A stretch of DNA of 6,905 nt from an uncultured Roseovarius sp. (GCA_913055965.1 CAJXKX010000108.1:1-6905), one strand, 5' to 3'. Shown: positions 1 to 6,487, counted from the stretch's first letter. Notes: generated from the letters alone by a model not told the origin. Made by a program: numbers and translations.

Positions 1-192
1 CGGCTTGCCCTCAAAGGTGATCGCGCCCGAGCGTATGGGCAACAGCCCCATAATCGTCTTGAGCGTCGTGGATTTCCCCGCGCCGTTGCGGCCCAGGATG
101 GCCAGCACCCGGCCCTTCTTCGCCTCGAGCGACAGACCGTAAAGCACCTGCGTCTCGCCATATCCGGATTCGATTGCGGTCAGTTCAAGCAT
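1..192 (-). CDS. livF: Branched-chain amino acid-type ABC transporter ATP-binding protein, LivF family (N-terminal part)
   Basis: Partial gene: the first 64 codons, running off the low end of the window (the full protein is normally 230-240 residues). It begins MLELTAIESGYGETQVL, typical of LivF, and has Walker A GRNGAGKST at residues 34-42. KTIMGLLPIRSGAITFEGK follows at about 45-63, also typical of the family. The Q-loop, signature and Walker B lie outside. The start was chosen by eye from the ATG at 192-190, which overlaps the livG stop as ATGCTTGA and has GGGGAG (206-201) 8 bases upstream. It is the second ATPase of the importer and follows the usual order of binding protein, H, M, G, F. 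Whether it is intact and what lies beyond cannot be seen. Confidence 0.94.
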   Translation of the reverse strand, partial: MLELTAIESGYGETQVLYGLSLEAKKGRVLAILGRNGAGKSTTLKTIMGLLPIRSGAITFEGKP

Positions 193-928
193 CTTCCCAA
201 CTCCCCAGATAGATGTCCCTGAGCAGGCGCGATCCGCGCGCCTCCTCCGGCAGTCCGTCAAACACCACTTCGCCATAGTTCAGCACGGTGATCGTGTCGG
301 CCACGTCAAAGGCCAGATCCATGTCATGCTCGATGATCAGCATCGTCAGATCGCGCGGCAGGTTGTTCAGCAGGTCGTGAAAGCCTTTCGACATTTCCGG
401 CCCCACCCCGCTCGTGGGCTCGTCCATCAGCAGCACCAGCGGCCGGGTGGCGAGCGCCACGCCCACCTCCAACTGACGCCGCACGCCATAGCTGATCTCG
501 GACACGCGCGCATGCAGATAGGGCATCAGGTTGACCTGTTCGGCCACCTCGGCCACGATCTCGCGCACCTCCGGCTTGGCCAGGCTGTCCGACCAGAGCC
601 GCGTCGCGTGGCCGGTATGCACGGCAGCGGCCAGCCCGAGGTTTTCCTCAACCGTCAGCCCATCGAACAGCGTGTTCTTCTGATAGCTGCGCGACAGGCC
701 CCGGCGGGCGCGGCGCGCCACCGGCAGCGCCGTGACATCCTCTCCGGCGAGGTGAACCGAGCCGCTGTCGGGCGTCAACTCGCCCACCAGCAGGTTGAAC
801 AGCGTCGTCTTGCCCGCCCCGTTGGGGCCAAGGATCACGCGGCGCTCGCCGCGCTCCAGCTTCAGCGACACATCACGGGTGACGTGGACCGCGCCGAAAC
901 TCTTGTCCAGATTGCGTGTCTCAAGCAT
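185..928 (-). CDS. livG: Branched-chain amino acid-type ABC transporter ATP-binding protein, LivG family
   Basis: A 247-residue cytoplasmic ATPase that powers the importer together with LivF. Motifs: Walker A GPNGAGKTT (34-42), Q-loop Gln83 in RSYQ, ABC signature ISYGVRRQ (145-152), Walker B LVLLMDEP (164-171), D-loop region SGVGPE (173-178) and H-loop His201. The sequence FDGLTVEENL (88-97) after the Q-loop is typical of LivG. The signature departs slightly from the common LSYGEQR/LAYGQQR form, with Val149 and Arg150 in place of the usual acidic or Gln residues; whether this matters is unknown. The start has AGGAGG 9 bases upstream. Both ends overlap the neighbouring genes by 8 bases (ATGCTTGA), suggesting tight translational coupling. 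Length is near the usual 245-260. Confidence 0.95.
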   Translation of the reverse strand: MLETRNLDKSFGAVHVTRDVSLKLERGERRVILGPNGAGKTTLFNLLVGELTPDSGSVHLAGEDVTALPVARRARRGLSRSYQKNTLFDGLTVEENLGLAAAVHTGHATRLWSDSLAKPEVREIVAEVAEQVNLMPYLHARVSEISYGVRRQLEVGVALATRPLVLLMDEPTSGVGPEMSKGFHDLLNNLPRDLTMLIIEHDMDLAFDVADTITVLNYGEVVFDGLPEEARGSRLLRDIYLGSWEDA

Positions 929-1925
929 CGGTCAGCACCTCCTCGGGGTCTTGCCTGCGCGTGGCATCGGCCACGCGCCGTTCGATCCAGACGCCCCAGC
1001 GGGCCTCGATCCAGCCAAAGAGTCCGTTGGCGCGGCTCATCACCACGGCGATCAGAAGGACACCCACCACAAGGTGCCAATAGGTCGTGACCGCGCTCAG
1101 CTCGTGTTTCAGCACGACAAAGGCCGCCGCCCCCACCAGCGGACCGACCAGCGTGCCAAGACCGCCGAGGATGACGACGACCAGCGCCTCGCCCGACACG
1201 GTCCAGCTCAGCAGACCGGGCGAGATATACATGATATGCTGCGCCGCCAGCGCCCCCGCCAGCCCCGCGATCATGCCCGACAGGCCGAACACATCCGCCT
1301 TGATGCGCCAGACCGTCAGACCGAGCGCGCGCATCCGCTGCTCGTTATGCATCACCCCCGACAGCGACCGCCCCAGCCCCGAGCGCAGGATCAGCACCGA
1401 CGCGCCATAGACCGCCCCCAGCAGGGCAAGGCAAAAGAGCGCGAAGCTGCGGCTGTCGTTCAGATCGACACCGATCAGGCTCAGGTCCAGCCGGGAAATC
1501 CCGCCCAGCCCGTCATCGCCGCCCAGCATCGGCGCCTCGAACACGTAGGAATAGGCCATCTGGCCAAAGGCCAGCGTCGCCATGATGAAATAGATGCCGT
1601 GGCTGCGCGCGCAGACGGCACCGATCACCCAGGCGGCGGCCCCGGTCAGGGCAATCGCGCCCGCCATGGCCACCGGGGGCGCGAGGCCCGCCTTGGTGGA
1701 CAGGATGGCATAGGCGTAGGCCCCCACCCCCATCAGCGCGCCGTGGCACAGCGACACCATGCCGCCAAAGCCCGCCACGATGTCGAGCGCCAGAACCACC
1801 ATGGCGAGGATCAGGATTTCGGTCAGGATCTCCAGCCCGAAATACTCCGCCGTCAGCGCCTGAAACAGGGCGCCGGAGGCAAGCAGAACGAGCGCGGTAT
1901 AGCGAAGAGCGGTATGACGAAACAT
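921..1925 (-). CDS. livM: Branched-chain amino acid-type ABC transporter permease, LivM family
   Basis: A 334-residue inner-membrane permease, partner of LivH in the transport channel. Seen: hydrophobic segments from about residue 10; the family signature GFGGMVSLCHGALMGVGAY (52-70); a GGDDGLGGI loop (135-143) between membrane segments; the ATPase-contacting loop GVMHNEQRMRALGLTV (190-205); and SGEALVVVILGGLGTLVGP in the last third. The C-terminal tail after the last membrane segment is charged and Arg-rich. Length fits LivM proteins outside the enterobacteria (about 320-360). The 3' end overlaps livG by 8 bases, and the livG ribosome binding site (AGGAGG, 943-938) lies inside its last codons. 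No damage seen. Substrate specificity comes mainly from the binding protein, so the aromatic assignment rests on the operon. Confidence 0.94.
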   Translation of the reverse strand: MFRHTALRYTALVLLASGALFQALTAEYFGLEILTEILILAMVVLALDIVAGFGGMVSLCHGALMGVGAYAYAILSTKAGLAPPVAMAGAIALTGAAAWVIGAVCARSHGIYFIMATLAFGQMAYSYVFEAPMLGGDDGLGGISRLDLSLIGVDLNDSRSFALFCLALLGAVYGASVLILRSGLGRSLSGVMHNEQRMRALGLTVWRIKADVFGLSGMIAGLAGALAAQHIMYISPGLLSWTVSGEALVVVILGGLGTLVGPLVGAAAFVVLKHELSAVTTYWHLVVGVLLIAVVMSRANGLFGWIEARWGVWIERRVADATRRQDPEEVLTDA

Positions 1926-1929
1926 CGAC

Positions 1930-2799
1930 TTATCCTTTCGCCGGAAAGAGGCCCACCGGCTTGATCACAAGGACCGCGGCCAACAGGGCGTAAATCAGGA
2001 CAGACGCCAGTTGCGGTGCCAGCACCGCGCCGAAGGTCTGCACGAAACCAAAGATCAGCGACCCGGCAACGGCCCCCCTGAGCGAGCCCAGCCCGCCGAT
2101 CACGATCACGATCAGCGTCGGGATGAGGATCTGCAGCCCCATGTCCGGCGTCACGCTCAACAGCGGCGCGGCGACCGCACCGGCCAGACCCGCCAGCGCG
2201 CAGCCGACGCAAAACACGATGAAAAAGAGCCGCTCGACATTGATGCCAAGGCAGGCCGCCATCGCATCATTATCCACCCCCGCGCGGATCATCGCGCCGA
2301 TCTGCGTGCGCCCCAGGACAAAGGCCAGACCGGCAAAGATCGCGGCCCCGAGGGCGATGACGAACAGCCGGTAGGTCGGATATTCGACCCCCAGGAGCGC
2401 CACGCGCCCGTCCAGCAGCGCCGGCACCTCGATGGCCAGCGCCAGATCGCCCCAGACGATACGCGTCAGGTCAAGCAGCGCAAAGATCAGCCCGAAGGTG
2501 ACCAGCACCTGCGCCATCGGCCCCGATTTGCGCATCCGCCGGATCAGCCCGGAATAAAGCACGATGCCCACCCCCGCGACCGCCACGGGCGCTAGAAAGA
2601 ACCCCGCCCAATAGCCGCCCACCGCCGCCAGCGAGGCCGCGACATACGCGCCCAGCGCATAGAGCGAACCATGCGCGAGATTGACGAAATGCATCAGCCC
2701 GAAGATGACCGTGAGGCCGATGGACAGCAGAAAGAGCAGCATCGACAATTGCAGCGCATTGAGCGCCTGCAACGTCCAGAAGCCGAGATCGTGTGACAT
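1930..2799 (-). CDS. livH: Branched-chain amino acid-type ABC transporter permease, LivH family
   Basis: A 289-residue, very hydrophobic inner-membrane protein with about eight predicted membrane segments, one of two permease subunits that form the import channel. Family hallmarks are GLMHFVNLAHGSLYALGAY (34-52), the cytoplasmic loop that contacts the ATPases (RAGVDNDAMAACLGIN, 172-187) and the late GGLGSLRGAVAG (235-246). The C-terminus, KPVGLFPAKG, is also typical. The start has AGGAGG 7 bases upstream. The gene ends in TAA only 4 bases before the livM start, and its last codons supply the livM ribosome binding site. It is close to the usual 285-305 residues and looks intact. The symbol names the family; leucine transport is not implied, since LivH-type permeases also serve aromatic acid importers. 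Confidence 0.94.
   Translation of the reverse strand: MSHDLGFWTLQALNALQLSMLLFLLSIGLTVIFGLMHFVNLAHGSLYALGAYVAASLAAVGGYWAGFFLAPVAVAGVGIVLYSGLIRRMRKSGPMAQVLVTFGLIFALLDLTRIVWGDLALAIEVPALLDGRVALLGVEYPTYRLFVIALGAAIFAGLAFVLGRTQIGAMIRAGVDNDAMAACLGINVERLFFIVFCVGCALAGLAGAVAAPLLSVTPDMGLQILIPTLIVIVIGGLGSLRGAVAGSLIFGFVQTFGAVLAPQLASVLIYALLAAVLVIKPVGLFPAKG
1933..1938 (-). promoter_or_regulatory. livM ribosome binding site embedded in the livH stop region
   Basis: AAAGGA lies 7 bases before the livM ATG and is made from the last two sense codons of livH (AAA GGA TAA). Translation of livM therefore likely depends on ribosomes clearing livH. Confidence 0.65.
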
Positions 2800-2806
2800 T
2801 GCGGAA

Positions 2807-2812
2807 CCTCCT
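2807..2812 (-). promoter_or_regulatory. livH ribosome binding site next to a hairpin
   Basis: AGGAGG lies 7 bases before the livH ATG. Its 5' extension GGGG (2816-2813) is the 3' arm of the CCCC-UUC-GGGG hairpin, so folding could limit access by ribosomes. The core AGGAGG stays outside the stem. Confidence 0.75.
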
Positions 2813-2847
2813 CCCCGAAGGGGCCCGGCCGGGGATACGGCCGGGCC
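2813..2847 (-). promoter_or_regulatory. Two tandem stem-loops between the binding-protein gene and livH
   Basis: The upstream hairpin is a perfect 9-bp inverted repeat, GGCCCGGCC (2847-2839) with an 8-base loop and GGCCGGGCC (2830-2822). Directly after it comes CCCC-UUC-GGGG (2823-2813), which can also fold as a C(UUCG)G tetraloop on a 3-bp stem; it shares two bases with the end of the first stem, so full pairing of both competes slightly. The GGGG arm is the 5' part of the extended livH ribosome binding site GGGGAGGAGG. No U-tract follows, so this is not a standard terminator. The position between binding protein and permease resembles other ABC operons, such as malE-malF, where an intercistronic stem-loop stabilises upstream mRNA and lets the binding protein be made in excess. 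That role is inferred here. Confidence 0.72.
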
Positions 2848-2854
2848 GTGTCGT

Positions 2855-4033
2855 TCAGTTGCTGACGGGTGCGGCCATCTCGCAGCCGTTCACGGGGTCG
2901 GCCTCGGCAGGCAGTTGCGCCAGCACCTTCTGCGTGAGGCTGCCCTCGCCCGCGACCGTCTCGTAGACATAGATCGGCTGCACGATGTTGTTGGTGGCCG
3001 GATCGATCGAGAGCGCCCCGCGCGGCCCGTCAAAGCGCACCTGCCGCAGCGCATTGGCAAGGCTCTCGCGATCCGTTGCCCCGGCCTTCACCGCCTCGAC
3101 CAGCGCCCGGCCCGCATCATAGCCATGCACCGCGAATTCCGACGGGATGCGGCCGGTCTTGGCCTGGAACGCCGCGACGAATTTCGCATTCGCGGGGCTG
3201 TCGATGGTGGGCACGTAATGCAGCGCGGTGATCACGCCCTCGGCGGCAGGCCCCTGCGCGTTGACGTAAAGCGGCGAGGTCAGAAAGCCCGAACCGTAAA
3301 GCGGCAGTTCGGCCTTGAGCCCGAAGCTGTCATATTGCTTGACGAAGGAAATCGCCTCGCCGCCCGCGTAGAACACGAACACCGCCTCGGCGCCGCTCGA
3401 CTTGGCCTGCGCCATGTAGGGGCCGAAATCCTGCGTCTTCTGGAAGGGGGTGAAGTCCTGCCCGACGATCTCGCCGCCCGCGGCGGTGAAGGTCTGCACG
3501 AAGCCGTCGATCATCTGACGGCCCGCAGCATAGTCGGGCGCCAGCGTATAGACCTTGCGGATGCCCTGATCGTACATCCACTGCCCCATCGGGCGATTGA
3601 CCTGCCCGTTGGAGAACGACATGCGCGTGATATAGGGCGAACAGGCCGTGCCGGTTGCGTCGTCATTGCCCGCATTGGCCACGATGAGCGGCACGCCCGC
3701 GCCGTGCACCATGTCGCGCACAGCACCCAGCACGCCGGAACTGACGATACCGGCCATGACGTCGACCTTGTCTTGCAGGATCAGCTTCTTGGCCTTGCCA
3801 AGCGCCACCGGCGGCTTGACCTCGGTATCCTCGCGGACGATCTCGAACGTCGCCGGGGCATCGGCCCCGAACTGTTCGAGCGCGGTGGTGAAACCGGCCT
3901 CGATATCGTTGCCGAGGGCGGCATAGACGCCCGAGAAGGGCAAGAGCAGCCCGACCTTGATCTCTTCTTCGGCACTCGCAGGCACAGCAAGGCCGGTGGC
4001 GAGCCCGAGGGCCGCCAGGATTGCGCGTTTCAT
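2855..4033 (-). CDS. Periplasmic substrate-binding protein of a Liv/HAAT-type ABC importer, probably for an aromatic acid
   Basis: A 392-residue exported protein of the Leu/Ile/Val-binding type I family (Peripla_BP_6). Residues 1-21 are a Sec signal peptide: Lys-Arg start, hydrophobic core, and ASA before Glu22 as the likely signal peptidase I site. There is no lipobox cysteine, so it should be soluble in the periplasm. The mature protein opens with IKVGLLLPFSGVYAALG, the usual first strand and ligand loop of this family, followed by VDVMAGIVSSG (about 90-100). The second lobe begins near VYTLAPDYAAGRQM. Only two cysteines remain after cleavage, Cys131 and Cys384; they could form a disulfide (inference). 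It is encoded 42 bases after benD and 55 bases before livH, so it captures the substrate for this importer. Family members bind branched-chain amino acids, amides, urea or aromatic acids. Benzoate or a related aromatic acid is inferred from the operon only; ligand residues cannot be assigned by eye. Confidence 0.93.
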   Translation of the reverse strand: MKRAILAALGLATGLAVPASAEEEIKVGLLLPFSGVYAALGNDIEAGFTTALEQFGADAPATFEIVREDTEVKPPVALGKAKKLILQDKVDVMAGIVSSGVLGAVRDMVHGAGVPLIVANAGNDDATGTACSPYITRMSFSNGQVNRPMGQWMYDQGIRKVYTLAPDYAAGRQMIDGFVQTFTAAGGEIVGQDFTPFQKTQDFGPYMAQAKSSGAEAVFVFYAGGEAISFVKQYDSFGLKAELPLYGSGFLTSPLYVNAQGPAAEGVITALHYVPTIDSPANAKFVAAFQAKTGRIPSEFAVHGYDAGRALVEAVKAGATDRESLANALRQVRFDGPRGALSIDPATNNIVQPIYVYETVAGEGSLTQKVLAQLPAEADPVNGCEMAAPVSN

Positions 4034-4042
4034 CGTGTAGTT

Positions 4043-4048
4043 CCTCCT
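4043..4048 (-). promoter_or_regulatory. Ribosome binding site of the ABC binding-protein gene
   Basis: A perfect AGGAGG lies 9 bases before the ATG at 4033 and fixes the start that gives a proper signal peptide. A second purine-rich stretch, GAGGAGGGG, lies about 20 bases further upstream, just after the benD stop, but has no start codon at a useful distance. The whole benD to binding-protein gap is 42 bases, with no recognisable promoter. Confidence 0.75.
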
Positions 4049-4075
4049 GTTGGTGTTCAGGCCCCTCCTCAGGAC

Positions 4076-4855
4076 CTATCCAAGATCGCCCCCGCCCACC
4101 GGCACCGTGACGCCGGTCATGTAAGAGGCCTCGTCCGACGCCAGGAACAGGATCGGTCCTGCCTGCTCGTCGAGCGTTCCGTAGCGTTTCATGAAAGAGG
4201 ACTGGATCGTCTGATCGACGATGGTCTTGTACCAGTCCTCGCGCTGTTCCTCCGCCGCGTTCAGGGTGCGCGGCACCACGCGCGGCGGGGCCTCGGTGCC
4301 CCCCGGCGCGGTGGCCACCACGCGGATGCCCTGTTCGGCCACTTCCCAGGCCAGACTCGCGGTGATCGCGTTGACGCCCCCCTTGGCCGCCGCATAGGGC
4401 ACACGGTTGAGGCCCCGCGTCGCGATGGACGAGACGTTGACGATCACGCCCGCGCCGCGCGGCAGCATGTGATCCAGCGCCGCCCGGCAACAGTAGAGCG
4501 TCGGGAACAGCGAGCGGCGCACCTCGGCGTCGATCTGATCGGGCGCGTAATGCGCAAATGGCTTGGCCCAGATCGTGCCGCCCACGTTGTTGATCACGAT
4601 GTCGATCCGGGCCCAGGTCTCGACCGCCGCAGCCATCGCCGCCGCGCAGCCCTCCCAGGTCTCGAGATCGGCCCCGATCGCCTCGGCCACGCCGCCCGCC
4701 TCGCGGATTGCCGCGACCACCGCGTCGCGATGCTCGGAGCGGTCCACGACCAGCACCTTTGCCCCCTCGGCGGCCGCGCGTTCGGCCACCCGGCGGCCGA
4801 TACCCTGCGCGGCGCCGGTGACGACCATCACCTTGTCCTCGAACCGGCGGGTCAT
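4076..4855 (-). CDS. benD: cis-1,2-dihydroxycyclohexa-3,5-diene-1-carboxylate dehydrogenase (short-chain dehydrogenase)
   Basis: A 259-residue short-chain dehydrogenase/reductase that oxidises the benzoate cis-diol with NAD+; loss of CO2 then gives catechol. Seen in the sequence: the Rossmann glycine motif TGAAQGIG (13-20); Asp38 at the end of strand 2, which favours NAD+ over NADP+; the NNVG motif (89-92); and a catalytic set of Ser142/143, Tyr154 and Lys158 within VSSIATRGLNRVPYAAAKGG. The short Ser-to-Tyr loop with TRGLNRVPY is, as I recall, typical of BenD/XylL proteins. The start at 4855 is chosen because it overlaps the benC stop (ATGA), gives the family length and places the Rossmann motif normally. 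The frame stays open upstream to 5248, but that part overlaps benC and resembles no SDR. There is no strong ribosome binding site (only AAAAGG, about 12 bases away), in keeping with coupling to benC. Its presence argues against an anthranilate dioxygenase, whose product needs no dehydrogenase. Confidence 0.95.
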   Translation of the reverse strand: MTRRFEDKVMVVTGAAQGIGRRVAERAAAEGAKVLVVDRSEHRDAVVAAIREAGGVAEAIGADLETWEGCAAAMAAAVETWARIDIVINNVGGTIWAKPFAHYAPDQIDAEVRRSLFPTLYCCRAALDHMLPRGAGVIVNVSSIATRGLNRVPYAAAKGGVNAITASLAWEVAEQGIRVVATAPGGTEAPPRVVPRTLNAAEEQREDWYKTIVDQTIQSSFMKRYGTLDEQAGPILFLASDEASYMTGVTVPVGGGDLG

Positions 4856-5874
4856 GCCGCTGCGGCCTTTTCTTCGGTCGGGTTGAACTTCTCGAAGTGG
4901 AAATTCGCAGGCTCCACGCCCAGCTTGGCGAAATGCGCGCGCACCGCGTCCACCATCGGCGGCGGGCCGCAGAGATAAACGTCGCAATCCCCGCCGTTCA
5001 GGTCGTCGGCCGTCACGTGATCGGTCACGAAGCCCTTGCGCTCGTGCGGCTCCTCGGCCGCCGCAAGAATGGTGATGACCTCGACGGTGCCGATCCTGTC
5101 GGCCAGCGCCCGCACTCGCTCCAGTTCCACCAGATCGGCGGCGCGGGTCACGGCATAATAGAGCGTGATCGGCTGATCCGCGCCCTGCTCCGCCACCTGC
5201 TCGAGCATCGACAGGAACGGCGCAAGGCCCGTGCCCCCTGCCAGCCACAGCTGCGGGCGCGCGATGGGCCGCAGGTAAAACGCCCCCATCGGGCCGGTCA
5301 GCGTCATCGTATCACCGGGCGTCGCACGCTCGGCCAGATAGCTGCTCATCGCCCCGCCGGGCAGGTTGCGGATCAGGAAACGCGCCTCCTGCTGGCCCGG
5401 CGCGGATGAGAAGGAATAGGAGCGGTGCGTGTCGGTGCCGGGCACCGTGAGATTGACGTATTGCCCCGGCAAGAAGCCCATGGGCCTGGCCAGTTTCACC
5501 CGCAGGCCAAAGGAGGTCTCCGACAGCCGCTCCACCCCCAGAACCTCCCCCTCGACCGTCTCCGGCGCGGTCTTGCAGAGGGCGGATGACGCGGGCACCC
5601 GGACGACGCAATCGCTTTCCGGGGTCATCTGGCAGGTGAGCGCATAGCCCTCTGCGGCCTCCTCCTCGCTCATCGACTCGTCCATGTAGAATTCCAGCTC
5701 GTATTCGCCCTTCTCGACGAAGCACTTGCAGGTGCCGCACACCCCGTCGCGGCAATCCATCGGCAGGTTGATCTTCTGGCGAAAGGCCGCGTCGGTCACC
5801 TTCTCGTCGTCATCGCACTGGATGACGCGGGTGACGCCATCTTCGAAATTCAGGGCAACGGTATAGGTCGTCAT
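4852..5874 (-). CDS. benC: Benzoate 1,2-dioxygenase electron transfer component (ferredoxin-FAD-NAD reductase)
   Basis: A 340-residue three-domain reductase that carries electrons from NADH through FAD and a [2Fe-2S] cluster to the Rieske centre of BenA, in the cytoplasm. Residues 1-95 are a plant-type ferredoxin domain with cluster ligands Cys41, Cys46, Cys49 (CRDGVCGTC) and Cys81. Residues about 106-205 are the FAD-binding barrel with the flavin motif RSYSFSS (151-157) and GGAMSSYL (173-180). Residues about 206-335 are the NAD-binding domain with AGGTGLAP (212-219) and CGPPPMV (302-308). Domain order and length match BenC, XylZ and AntC. The start has GGGAGGAG (5888-5881) 6 bases upstream. 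The stop overlaps the benD start as ATGA, suggesting translational coupling to benD. No key residue is missing. By sequence features alone it could serve another class IB oxygenase, but the neighbours make the benzoate system the natural partner. Confidence 0.96.
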   Translation of the reverse strand: MTTYTVALNFEDGVTRVIQCDDDEKVTDAAFRQKINLPMDCRDGVCGTCKCFVEKGEYELEFYMDESMSEEEAAEGYALTCQMTPESDCVVRVPASSALCKTAPETVEGEVLGVERLSETSFGLRVKLARPMGFLPGQYVNLTVPGTDTHRSYSFSSAPGQQEARFLIRNLPGGAMSSYLAERATPGDTMTLTGPMGAFYLRPIARPQLWLAGGTGLAPFLSMLEQVAEQGADQPITLYYAVTRAADLVELERVRALADRIGTVEVITILAAAEEPHERKGFVTDHVTADDLNGGDCDVYLCGPPPMVDAVRAHFAKLGVEPANFHFEKFNPTEEKAAAA

Positions 5875-5892
5875 GGTATGCTCCTCCCTTGG

Positions 5893-5945
5893 CCGCGCAC
5901 CGAATGCCGGTGCGCGGGGGTCTTCAGGCTCCCGGTTTGGCCGGG
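5893..5945 (-). promoter_or_regulatory. Two tandem stem-loops in the benB-benC gap
   Basis: Two inverted repeats fill most of the 72-base gap. The first, just after the benB stop, is CCCGG (5945-5941), loop CCAAA, CCGGG (5935-5931), a 5-bp stem. The second is a perfect 10-bp stem, CCGCGCACCG (5917-5908) with loop GCATT and CGGTGCGCGG (5902-5893). It ends 5 bases before the GGGAGGAG ribosome binding site of benC. No U-tract follows either stem, so they do not look like a standard intrinsic terminator. Likely roles, by inference, are protecting the benAB mRNA 3' end, guiding mRNA processing, or modulating benC translation so that reductase is made in smaller amount than oxygenase. Confidence 0.7.
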
Positions 5946-5946
5946 G

Positions 5947-6474
5947 TCAGATGTGGTAGACGTCGATCACGTGGTGGATGTGATCGTTCTTCAGAACCAC
6001 CTTCTTGTCGGTGATGAGCGGCTTCGGCCCGCTGGTGTCGATGGTGTAGAACGACGTCCCCCAATGCTGGTCGGTCTGCCCGTAGCGATAGCTCAGCGTC
6101 TGCCAGTTGAAGCGCAGCCGGATCGTGCTGCCCTCGCGCGCCAGCACCTCGATCCCCGACAGGTAATGGTTGGTGCGCGGCTCGGGCAGCGACGTGGCCG
6201 AAGACCGGTCGGTCTTGATGCGGAACACGCGGTCCTCGATCCCCTGCTTGTTGGGGTAATACATCAGCGACATCTCGTTCTGCGGATCTTCCGTCAGCGT
6301 GTCGTAATCGTCCCAGGCGGGCATCCAGAACGGGCAGTCCTTGTGGTAAAAGCCCAGCCAGGTATCCCAGTCGCGATCATCGAGCGCGCGGGCCTCGGCA
6401 AAGAGAAACGCCTGGAGCTCGTCAAAGCTCATCGTCGTCCGAGCCTCGGTGCGGTCAAGTGTTGCGGTGCTCAT
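5947..6474 (-). CDS. benB: Benzoate/toluate 1,2-dioxygenase small (beta) subunit
   Basis: A 175-residue protein of the ring-hydroxylating dioxygenase beta-subunit family (NTF2/SnoaL-like fold), close to the usual 160-175. Family-like segments are the Asp/Trp-rich region at residues 32-56 (ALDDRDWDTW, then CPFWMPAWDD), YYPNKQGIEDRVFRI at about 72-86 and SLPEPRTNHY at 95-104. The beta subunit carries no metal; it holds the alpha3-beta3 hexamer together and can influence substrate range. The start at 6474 is chosen because AGGAGG (6487-6482) sits 7 bases upstream and overlaps the benA stop codon (TGAGGAGGAG). The in-frame Met15 has only a weak GAGG before it. The 12-base gap after benA and this embedded ribosome binding site suggest coupled, near-stoichiometric translation of the two subunits. 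A 72-base gap with stem-loops follows before benC. The family is clear; benzoate specificity is inferred from the operon. Confidence 0.95.
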   Translation of the reverse strand: MSTATLDRTEARTTMSFDELQAFLFAEARALDDRDWDTWLGFYHKDCPFWMPAWDDYDTLTEDPQNEMSLMYYPNKQGIEDRVFRIKTDRSSATSLPEPRTNHYLSGIEVLAREGSTIRLRFNWQTLSYRYGQTDQHWGTSFYTIDTSGPKPLITDKKVVLKNDHIHHVIDVYHI

Positions 6475-6481
6475 GTCTTCT

Positions 6482-6487
6482 CCTCCT
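6482..6487 (-). promoter_or_regulatory. benB ribosome binding site overlapping the benA stop codon
   Basis: AGGAGG lies 7 bases before the benB ATG, and its first bases are inside the extended benA stop region TGAGGAGGAG. It decides the benB start in favour of Met1 and suggests that ribosomes ending benA help to initiate benB. Confidence 0.8.

Noticed and set aside
326..1090. A 254-codon plus-strand open frame opposite livG
   Set aside because: Composition and position mark it as the reverse shadow of livG.
795..1964. A 389-codon plus-strand open frame opposite livM and part of livG
   Set aside because: Low-complexity Arg/His/Gln-rich product, no ribosome binding site of note, and fully antisense to clear transporter genes.
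2822..2847. Possible intrinsic terminator after the binding-protein gene
   Set aside because: The stem is strong but is followed by CTTCGGGGAGG rather than a U-tract, and livH lies immediately downstream in the same apparent operon; an mRNA-stability or translation role fits better.
4034..4075. Promoter for the transporter genes between benD and the binding protein
   Set aside because: The 42-base gap is largely ribosome binding site and purine-rich sequence; I see no convincing -35/-10 pair. A promoter inside benD cannot be excluded by eye.
2681..4978. A 765-codon open frame on the plus strand, opposite benD, the binding protein and the start of livH
   Set aside because: It is antisense to three well-supported genes, and its product is rich in Arg, His, Gly and Asp with no recognisable domain. 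Long stop-free antisense frames are expected where the coding strand has strong G/C third-position bias.
4856..5248. Upstream in-frame extension of benD
   Set aside because: The extra 131 codons lie inside benC in another frame, resemble no SDR sequence, and the ATG at 4855 gives the normal family length and an ATGA coupling junction.
5893..5917. Possible intrinsic terminator or operator between benB and benC
   Set aside because: No U-tract follows the stem, and an operator inside an operon whose downstream gene is needed for oxygenase function is less likely; kept as an intercistronic stem-loop.
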